The position numbers and the translations under genes were made by a program. Of a stretch of DNA of 13,541 bases, positions 1 to 5,588 are shown one piece after another; positions within the stretch are counted from its first letter, which is position 1, and every line of letters begins with the position of its first letter. The DNA is from Phycisphaerales bacterium (lineage in GTDB: Bacteria > Planctomycetota > Phycisphaerae > Sedimentisphaerales > Anaerohalosphaeraceae): NCBI GenBank assembly GCA_003152975.1, contig PMBP01000163.1:1-13541 (forward strand), in the 5' to 3' direction. Below the pieces are notes generated by a model. That model was given only the letters and a program-made list of their open reading frames with translations, did no database searches and was not told the origin of the DNA.

Positions 1-144
1 CTGGAGAACCTCAACGCCCTGTTCATCACCGAGGGGCTGCCGCAAAGTCAGCGATTGGCCAAACTGAATCGCATCGCCATCCAGCAGATGCGGCTGCTGA
101 CCGAGGCCCCACAAATCAAGCGGCTGGAACGGGGGAAACCGTAA
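1..144 (+). CDS. 3' end of an unidentified gene, cut by the left edge
   Basis: Frame 1 is open from the first base to a TAA at 142-144, giving 47 residues of a C-terminus that reads LENLNALFITEGLPQ, then an amphipathic stretch rich in Leu, Arg and Gln, and ends LERGKP. The pattern (repeated Leu/Ile every three to four residues with many Arg, Lys and Gln) looks helical and possibly coiled coil. I do not recognise the family and there is too little sequence to assign a function. Codon composition looks like real coding sequence for this G+C-rich genome (third positions mostly G or C). No start is present in the window. No convincing intrinsic terminator follows it. Confidence 0.6.
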   Translation: MENLNALFITEGLPQSQRLAKLNRIAIQQMRLLTEAPQIKRLERGKP

Positions 145-189
145 CGCGGAGAACTCCTGCCATAGCGCGGTGATAAATGAATTCCATTA

Positions 190-249
190 TGAAACATCAA
201 GCCATTGGGGTACGGATTCTGTGGTCGCAATTTGCGACCTCAAGTTAGT
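190..249 (+). pseudogene. Possible decayed ORF6N-like coding remnant (weak)
   Basis: An ATG at 190 opens a 19-codon frame ending in TAG at 247-249, whose end reads WSQFATSS. From memory, prophage-type ORF6N (KilA-related) antirepressor proteins carry a similar stretch, roughly RSQFATSSWGG. Reading through the TAG gives CGRGLF, which loosely echoes that continuation. No ribosome-binding site is evident. This may be a relic of such a gene or pure chance; the match is too short to decide. Confidence 0.15.
223..239. repeat. Short perfect palindrome in the intergenic gap
   Basis: The arms GGTCGCAA (223-230) and TTGCGACC (232-239) are perfect inverted complements around one central T. As RNA this would fold as a 6-bp stem (GGTCGC/GCGACC) with a five-base loop. 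No T-run follows on either strand, so it is a poor intrinsic terminator. It may simply be part of the possible coding remnant at 190-249, where it would encode the QFAT stretch. Confidence 0.4.
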
Positions 250-304
250 GTGGCCGGGGATTATTCCCACAAGAATGGCTAAGAAACCAAAGTAAATCAA
301 TTCA

Positions 305-331
305 GACAGGATTGACAGGATGAACAAGATT
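305..331. repeat. Tandem 9-bp repeat, three units
   Basis: Three consecutive 9-mers, GACAGGATT (305-313), GACAGGATG (314-322) and AACAAGATT (323-331), follow one another with no gap. Units 1 and 2 differ at one base; unit 3 differs from unit 1 at two. The block lies immediately upstream of the start codon of the 177-aa gene (ATG at 339) and occupies the place where its ribosome-binding site would be. I recall similar period-9 (A/G)ACAGGATT strings between genes in planctomycete and deltaproteobacterial genomes. That recollection was not checked, and the role is unknown. Confidence 0.6.
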
Positions 332-338
332 CTACCTG

Positions 339-872
339 ATGCATAACCGAGGCCAAAGCATAATCAACAGGAAATGGACCATCGCGATTCTTATCGTGCT
401 CGGATTGGCCGTGGTTGGCCTTGGAATCTGGAAGTACCCCCGGCCGCCGTCGGGGCCGATTTCGGTTGAGGGAGAAGTGTACTATTTTTCAGGTCCATCC
501 GGCAACATTAGGGGGATTGGACCGGTGAAGATTCATCTGGGGAAAGAAGATGCCGAGTTGTTTTGGGATGTAATAGAGGATGGGTCGCCTGCAACAAATC
601 GACGGGACCGAATGTTTGCCAATTTTCGAGTTCATATTGAGAAAGGTGGCCCCGTAGAGGGCTCCCTGGCCGTATCCGGTATTGCACGATATGACTATCG
701 ACCCGTATTGACACGCTATGGATTCGATGATGCGCCGAGGCATGTCGTATATGTTGACATGACCGCCCTCAAAAAGTTTATGCGACCTTTCTATGATAAA
801 TATGTCAAGCAGAACGGCATTAAGGTTGACGGCTATTGGCCGACCGACAATCCGCCTCCATCGGCGAAATGA
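339..872 (+). CDS. Membrane-anchored protein of unknown function (177 aa)
   Basis: I do not recognise the family. The protein begins with a basic segment (NRGQSIINRK), then one hydrophobic helix at about residues 13-31, then a Pro-rich hinge (YPRPPSGP) and a roughly 140-residue polar domain. This fits a single-pass protein with N-terminus inside, or an uncleaved signal anchor. The polar part alternates beta-like stretches (SVEGEVYYF, PVKIHLG, RHVVYVDM) and ends Pro-rich (PTDNPPPSAK). An in-frame stop lies at 321-323, so ATG 339 is the only normal start. No Shine-Dalgarno precedes it, because the 9-bp repeat occupies that place. Its stop is only 10 bp before the alkD-like start, so the two are probably co-transcribed. 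Function cannot be inferred from position alone. Confidence 0.75.
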   Translation: MHNRGQSIINRKWTIAILIVLGLAVVGLGIWKYPRPPSGPISVEGEVYYFSGPSGNIRGIGPVKIHLGKEDAELFWDVIEDGSPATNRRDRMFANFRVHIEKGGPVEGSLAVSGIARYDYRPVLTRYGFDDAPRHVVYVDMTALKKFMRPFYDKYVKQNGIKVDGYWPTDNPPPSAK

Positions 873-880
873 GGAAGGAG
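871..880 (+). promoter_or_regulatory. Ribosome-binding site that decides the alkD-like start
   Basis: GAGGAAGGAG overlaps the end of the preceding gene's stop codon (TGA 870-872). Its GAGG part lies 8 bp before ATG 883, which supports that start rather than ATG 793. A second in-frame ATG at 895 is also within reach (14 bp from the GGAG), so the true start could be four codons later. Confidence 0.6.
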
Positions 881-882
881 AG

Positions 883-1617
883 ATGAAACGCGGGATGAAT
901 ACGACTGTGGCGGGGATTCAACGGGAGCTGAGACAACTGGGCAACGCCGAGATTGCGCGGCATTCGTTGCGATTTTTCCAGACGGGCCCGGGTCAGTATG
1001 GAGTGGGCGATCGATTTTTGGGGATTCGCGTACCGGCCCTGCGAGTGGTTGCCAAGAAGTATCGGGGAATCTCATTCGAAGATGTGTCAGAGTTGCTGCG
1101 GTCCGGGTTCCATGAGGAACGCTTGACAGCGCTATTTATCTTAGTGCGGCGGTATCAAAAGCCCTTGGGTTCCGGCGACCGAGACGCCATCTATCGGCTG
1201 TATCTCGACAGCACGCGGTGGATCAACAACTGGGACCTGGTGGATTGTTCGGCCGAACACATCGTCGGGGCTCATCTGTGCCAGCGCAACAAGCGGCCGC
1301 TCTATAAGCTGGCCGGCTCGGAGAGCTTGTGGGAGCGGCGGATCGCGATGATGGCCACCGGTGGGTACATCAAACAGCGCCAGTTCGACGACGCCCTGCG
1401 GATCGCGGAAATCCTGCTGCCCGACCCCGAGGACCTGATCCACAAGGCCGTCGGCTGGATGCTGAGAGAGATCGGCAAACGGGACATCGAGACCGAGGAG
1501 CACTTCCTCAAGTGCCATTACCGGAACATGCCGCGGACCATGCTGCGATACGCCATTGAAAAGTTCCCCGAGCAAAAGCGGCAACGGTACCTCCAGGGGA
1601 TGATCCGTGACTCGTAA
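883..1617 (+). CDS. AlkD-family DNA alkylation repair glycosylase
   Basis: This 244-aa protein belongs to the DNA alkylation repair (AlkD/AlkC, HEAT-like repeat) family. Its members excise positively charged N3- and N7-alkylated purines in the cytoplasm to start base-excision repair. Visible family marks are GDRFLGIRVPALRVVAK (about 42-58), NNWDLVD (115-121), WERRIAMMAT (150-159), HKAVGWMLREIGKRD (187-201) and MPRTMLRYAIEKFP (216-229). W117, D121, R152 or R153, and W192 correspond in context to the Trp/Asp/Arg/Trp active-site set of Bacillus cereus AlkD (W109, D113, R148, W187), so it should be catalytically competent. The length is normal for the family. ATG 883 is preferred over an upstream in-frame ATG at 793: it follows a strong GAGGAAGGAG, and the upstream choice would overlap the previous gene by 80 bp and add an unrelated N-terminus. 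Confidence 0.92.
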   Translation: MKRGMNTTVAGIQRELRQLGNAEIARHSLRFFQTGPGQYGVGDRFLGIRVPALRVVAKKYRGISFEDVSELLRSGFHEERLTALFILVRRYQKPLGSGDRDAIYRLYLDSTRWINNWDLVDCSAEHIVGAHLCQRNKRPLYKLAGSESLWERRIAMMATGGYIKQRQFDDALRIAEILLPDPEDLIHKAVGWMLREIGKRDIETEEHFLKCHYRNMPRTMLRYAIEKFPEQKRQRYLQGMIRDS

Positions 1618-1960
1618 TCCCTACAGATTTTTTTTCCTCGCGGCCGTCATTCTGCTTGCAGGTTTTGGAATCGCCCTGTGGCAATGGACCTCCCTCCATC
1701 CCGGATGGATTTACCTGATCGCCGTCAGCGTGATCACCTTTCTGTTTTACGGCTATGATAAATACCAAGCCAGACAGAACGGGACTCGGATTCCCGAGCT
1801 TGTGCTTCATCTCCTGGCCCTGGCAGGCGGAACAATCGGGGCCTTCCTGGGACAGATCCTTTTTCGCCACAAGACCCGGAAATGGCAGTTTCAGCTTGTG
1901 TTCATTCTGATTGTCCTTGTGCAGATCGGCCTGATCGCATGGTGGTGGACAAAGGATTGA
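1607..1960 (+). CDS. DUF1294-family small membrane protein
   Basis: The 117-aa protein has four hydrophobic stretches (about 7-27, 34-50, 65-85 and 94-114). It also has the recognisable DUF1294 core: YGYDKYQAR (48-56), RIPE (61-64), LALAGGTIGAFLGQ (70-83) and FRHKTRKWQF (86-95). The family is widespread and its biochemical role is unknown; in some bacteria it is fused to a cold-shock domain, which is absent here. The start is GTG at 1607, preceded by GGGGA (1596-1600) at 6 bp. It overlaps the last 11 bp of the alkD-like gene in another frame, which suggests translational coupling and one operon. The pairing with AlkD does not by itself show a repair role. Its stop lies 23 bp from the convergent hydrolase stop, with no obvious terminator between. 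Confidence 0.85.
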   Translation: MTRNPYRFFFLAAVILLAGFGIALWQWTSLHPGWIYLIAVSVITFLFYGYDKYQARQNGTRIPELVLHLLALAGGTIGAFLGQILFRHKTRKWQFQLVFILIVLVQIGLIAWWWTKD

Positions 1961-1983
1961 CCCCGGCATCGTCTCCGACCGGA

Positions 1984-4900
1984 TCACGGCTCCAGCGTAA
2001 AAGTCAGGATCTCGCCAAACGCCGCGCGGTTCCGGGCATTCATTCGAAGCTGGACCTGGGTCTTCTGCCGGATCGTCTTGGCCAGTTCGAACGAACCGAA
2101 TTCGGCGTCGCCCAGATACGGCGTGTCGGAGACGATGGGGACCTCGATCTTCAGTTGGGAGGTTTCGGTGGAGGCCAGAAACACCATCCCATCGCGTAAG
2201 GGCACGGCCTTCGGCGACACCCACATCGCCTCCTGTAGGTTGCCGACGGAAGCGGCCGCCATAACCGGCTTGTCGGGAGTCACTTTGACCGTATCTCCGT
2301 TGTGAATATCGACCCACCGGCCCTGCGAATCCTGAACCCGGAAGAAATTAAATTCGGCGTTGAGAAACTGGGGGGGATTGTGCCCGTTGCAGGGCGTATT
2401 GCCCACGGCCGTCAGCGGGGTATCCACCGAGGTCGTGCCCGAGCCGCGGGATCGGACGACCAGCATCTTCCCTTGTGCCGCGGCCGCCGCGTACGCATTC
2501 CGCCCGCTGTTGAAGGCCATGTACCAGTATCCCCCGGCGTTGGCGTCACGATCGGCAACAAAAGGAACCTCGGCGGCCGGAAGCGTCCGGGCCGCCCGGA
2601 TCTTCGGGGCGTATTGGACCAGGGCCGTCGCGGCCGGCCGAAGCGATCGATCGGGATTGAGAATCCCAAAATCGCTTTTCTCGTCGGTTCGGTAACCGCC
2701 CGGCCACCACCAGGGAATCGTTCCGTCCGCCCCGGACTGAAGAACCATCCGGTAGAACATATCCTGATAGCGGCCTTGTGCGACAATGCTGTCCGGGTTG
2801 GGGCTGACGGTAACCGGATTCCAGACGGTACTGCCGAACTCCGCCCAGATGACCGGCTTGCCGCCGGTGGTGTAGGTGACATAGCGGGTAATGAATCCGG
2901 CGGAGTTGTAACCATCCTCGGAATTGGGAATCGCATAGCCCTCGGGACAGATAAAGTCGATATGCTTGACCTCGGCCGTGAGGGCAAAATCGTGAGGGAA
3001 AGTATTGCCCTGTCGGAAGCTGAGGAGTTGACGCGGCACGATCGTGCGAAGCCGCCGGGTCGCGTCGTTCCATTTTCGGCTCATCAGGTCATCCATGAAT
3101 CGCCGATACGCGGCGACCATAATCCGCCAGTTACCATCCTGGGAAAGCTGCTGATCGGAGGGCGATGTGGCTTGCTCGCCATTTCGTTGAACGGAAAACC
3201 GCCAGTCCTTTTCCGCGTTCTCGATCGAACCATATTGCCGGACAATCCAATCCTGCCAATCGGGGTCCCATCGCGGCCGTCCTTCCTTGTTGAAGACGGA
3301 GTTGCCCGGCTCCCAGATGATGTCGTACGCGAAGATCATCGGATTCTGATCGAGCCGTCCGGCCTGGATGAGGTCGCGGACCTGCTTTTCGTTAAATGCT
3401 AATGGCGAGGCGCCCTCCACGAAGCCATTGACGCGGATATCATGATCCCGGCAGCGGCCCAGAAAATCCAGCAGATTCGTAAGGTGCTCCGGCAGACCCA
3501 GATGAATGCTGACCAGATTAATGCCCATGCCCTCCATCTGCGTCAGGTCCTCTTCGATTTCAGCGGGGTCATATTTTCCCGGGGCCAGCCAGTGTAGCCA
3601 ATACATATAGTCCTTCGCTTCGATCCCCGCAACCGAGGTCGGCCAGTAGTTGACCCCGACGGGATACCACGGCTTGCCTTTCAGGATAAACTCTCCCTTC
3701 TGGACCTTGATAAATTCATCCGGCACCGGCTTTTCCTCCGCAAGGATGGTCATCTCGTGACCGATCTGATCGACCACGCGGTTGCCGTCGAGCAGTTCGG
3801 CCGTAACCCAATACAACGCCGCGTCGAATCGCTCCGGCTTCCATTCAAATCGCGCTGTAGTTTCGGCCTCCGAAAAAGTTTTTGTCGATGAAAATACGGC
3901 CGACACTGAACTCGAACTCGATATTGGCCGAACCGTCATGCGGACCGTCGCGTTCGGGTTGTGTCCGGCCGCCTTGAATAACTCCGCACCCAACACAACC
4001 GCCTGTCCCTGTCGATAGCTCATCTGCTCCGATCCGGCCCGGAGCAGCAGCGGCCCGGTCGTCATTCGCCGGGCAATCCCAACGACCGCCGAGACTACCG
4101 ACGGATGCGCCGTCAGCTTCGGATCGTTGATCCCGACCGTCGCCACCATCGCCCCTTTGCCTGGTTCGCTGTTGCACAGTAGCATCGAAATCACATCCCC
4201 CCTCGGCCTCGATTGCCCATCGACCGCCGTCGCCAGCGGAATGTATCGCCACTTGATGTCGCCGGAAAATCCCACCCCCGAAAACCGCCGGCATGGGGCC
4301 ACCGCCGCGGCCGTACCCGGCAGCGAAAAATCCTGCGGCAAAATATTTTGCCCCACCGCCACCCGGACCGCTGCGATATCCGAAAGCCCATACACCTTGT
4401 ATTGCGGGCTGACGGTCTCGATGATCGGCAACGAAGCCCCGCCGCCGAAGTCGGCGCCCTCGACAGGGTTTGGCGCGGTGCCGACATCATCCAGAAAAAG
4501 AGCATGCGAACCGGGGCTCACCGCCGGCGTGTGCGACTGGCTGACGCCGAAGTGGATGGCTGCGACATTCTGCGGGTTGAGGTGGTCGCCGCCAGAACCC
4601 CGCGACCCCTTCGTCGGCGAATCCGGCCAATAGCGAAAATCGGATAGCGGAAGAACCACGGATTGCCACTGGGTCGAAAGCGGCGCCGTCGCCATCCAGC
4701 GGGAACCGTCCTTTTCCGTCAACTCGATGGCCATCTGGGTCGTGCGGCTGTCGCCTCGGACCTTCAGGCACAGCAGGGAATGGCCGGCCCCAAATAGCCC
4801 TTCGGCCTTGGGCAAAAGCCAGAAATCCCACTGCGTCAGCCGCGGAATCTGAATGGCCGCACACGCCCCGCCGGAGGCCAGAGGGTCCTTGATGATTCGG

Positions 4901-5436
4901 ATTTGCCCCGGCGCTTTGCCGTCATTGGTGGAACGGGTCCATCCGGCCAGTTCGGTTTCGTTGTTGAAGGGAAACTTGATCACGGCCGGCCGGACCTGCT
5001 GGATCTCTCGGCGAACCGATGCGGGCGTTACCCATCGGCCCTGGAAGTTTACGGCCGACTCCGTAAACGCCGGGCCGCCGATGACGATCAGCCGACCGCC
5101 GGATTGAAGATAACTCCCAAGAGACCCGAGGGCCGCCTGCGGATAATAGCGGGCATTCGGGATGATATATATTGGATATCGGCCCGGCGCCAGAACCGCC
5201 GAATCTCCGGCCTGTTCGGGCGTAATCGATTGAACATTCAACCCGGCCGTCTTCAGCCCCGACAGCAATGAATCAAGATCCTTTGTATCCGTATTTGGCC
5301 ATGGGGCGACCAGAACGGCGATCGAACCGGCCGCCTTGGTGTCGGCGGCGCCGGATACGGCGCTGGCCGAAATCAGCAGGCCCGGAAGGAATGTGACAAT
5401 GCAGATTATCGACGCACAGGGTATCAATCGTTTCAT
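1984..5436 (-). CDS. Secreted multidomain glycoside hydrolase, clan GH-A type
   Basis: A 1150-aa exported protein. Residues 1 to about 26-31 form a signal peptide (MKRLIP, hydrophobic core, ASA). Next come a Rossmann-like, glutamine-amidotransferase-like domain (about 35-150, VLVAPWP...GGRLIVIGG), a carbohydrate-binding-like beta-sandwich (about 153-318, ending FLDDVG), a second mixed domain to about 460, and an Ig-like domain (about 465-570). A TIM barrel (about 573-920) opens with FILKGKPWYPVGVNYWP, a typical clan GH-A beginning. Likely catalytic acids are E709 (acid/base, in YDIIWEPGN) and E866 (nucleophile, in KPVIWAEFGS), spaced as beta-strands 4 and 7. A beta-rich C-terminus follows. 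The Asn that normally precedes the acid/base Glu is Trp here. The exact GH family (GH5, GH2 or GH42-like) and substrate are not assignable by eye. There is no dockerin. ATG 5436 is chosen over ATG 5475 because it starts the signal peptide and has a good ribosome site. Confidence 0.85.
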   Translation of the reverse strand: MKRLIPCASIICIVTFLPGLLISASAVSGAADTKAAGSIAVLVAPWPNTDTKDLDSLLSGLKTAGLNVQSITPEQAGDSAVLAPGRYPIYIIPNARYYPQAALGSLGSYLQSGGRLIVIGGPAFTESAVNFQGRWVTPASVRREIQQVRPAVIKFPFNNETELAGWTRSTNDGKAPGQIRIIKDPLASGGACAAIQIPRLTQWDFWLLPKAEGLFGAGHSLLCLKVRGDSRTTQMAIELTEKDGSRWMATAPLSTQWQSVVLPLSDFRYWPDSPTKGSRGSGGDHLNPQNVAAIHFGVSQSHTPAVSPGSHALFLDDVGTAPNPVEGADFGGGASLPIIETVSPQYKVYGLSDIAAVRVAVGQNILPQDFSLPGTAAAVAPCRRFSGVGFSGDIKWRYIPLATAVDGQSRPRGDVISMLLCNSEPGKGAMVATVGINDPKLTAHPSVVSAVVGIARRMTTGPLLLRAGSEQMSYRQGQAVVLGAELFKAAGHNPNATVRMTVRPISSSSSVSAVFSSTKTFSEAETTARFEWKPERFDAALYWVTAELLDGNRVVDQIGHEMTILAEEKPVPDEFIKVQKGEFILKGKPWYPVGVNYWPTSVAGIEAKDYMYWLHWLAPGKYDPAEIEEDLTQMEGMGINLVSIHLGLPEHLTNLLDFLGRCRDHDIRVNGFVEGASPLAFNEKQVRDLIQAGRLDQNPMIFAYDIIWEPGNSVFNKEGRPRWDPDWQDWIVRQYGSIENAEKDWRFSVQRNGEQATSPSDQQLSQDGNWRIMVAAYRRFMDDLMSRKWNDATRRLRTIVPRQLLSFRQGNTFPHDFALTAEVKHIDFICPEGYAIPNSEDGYNSAGFITRYVTYTTGGKPVIWAEFGSTVWNPVTVSPNPDSIVAQGRYQDMFYRMVLQSGADGTIPWWWPGGYRTDEKSDFGILNPDRSLRPAATALVQYAPKIRAARTLPAAEVPFVADRDANAGGYWYMAFNSGRNAYAAAAAQGKMLVVRSRGSGTTSVDTPLTAVGNTPCNGHNPPQFLNAEFNFFRVQDSQGRWVDIHNGDTVKVTPDKPVMAAASVGNLQEAMWVSPKAVPLRDGMVFLASTETSQLKIEVPIVSDTPYLGDAEFGSFELAKTIRQKTQVQLRMNARNRAAFGEILTFTLEP

Positions 5437-5443
5437 CGGCCGT

Positions 5444-5451
5444 TTCCTTCC
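5444..5451 (-). promoter_or_regulatory. Ribosome-binding site of the glycoside hydrolase gene
   Basis: On the minus strand GGAAGGAA lies 7 bp before ATG 5436. This purine-rich site fixes the start at the Met of the signal peptide. It lies inside the 13 codons that an earlier start (5475) would add. Confidence 0.6.
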
Positions 5452-5479
5452 ATAGATGGATTTTCCAACGCGCAAGTGA

Positions 5480-5507
5480 AGGATACCGGCAAGCCATGTT
5501 TTGTCAA
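5480..5507 (-). promoter_or_regulatory. Candidate sigma-70-type promoter for the hydrolase gene
   Basis: On the minus strand a perfect TTGACA (-35, plus-strand 5502-5507) is followed after 16 bp by TATCCT (-10, 5480-5485; 4 of 6 to consensus). It would start transcription near 5473, leaving a leader of about 37 nt with the ribosome site. A short palindrome, TTCGG-T-CCGAA (5515-5525), sits just upstream of the -35 and could be an operator or chance. A start here would exclude ATG 5475 in practice. This is a consensus match only. Confidence 0.4.
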
Positions 5508-5588
5508 GTTCCGGTTCGGTCCGAATACGGCCTCTGCGCAGCCCCGCAGGGGAAAATTATCCCTTGTAGAGTGCAGGGTCCACGGCTT

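Noticed and set aside
223..239. Intrinsic terminator for the gene at the left edge
   Set aside because: The hairpin is short and no T-run follows it on either strand.
793..882. Upstream ATG extending the alkD-like gene by 30 codons
   Set aside because: It would overlap the previous gene by 80 bp and lacks a ribosome site. ATG 883 has a strong purine-rich site, and the family-like sequence begins after it.
1508..2317. A 269-codon minus-strand frame across the convergent junction
   Set aside because: It overlaps the AlkD-like, DUF1294 and hydrolase genes, all with family motifs in their own frames; its product shows none.
2302..3402. A 366-codon plus-strand open frame antisense to the hydrolase gene
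   Set aside because: It covers the catalytic barrel of the real gene, including both catalytic Glu codons. The product is a low-complexity Gly/Arg/Val-rich sequence with no family marks.
5540..5588. Intrinsic terminator after the CotH gene
   Set aside because: Only short stems (such as CCCC-TGC-GGGG and CTGCG/CGCAG) are present and none is followed by a T-rich tail on the minus strand.
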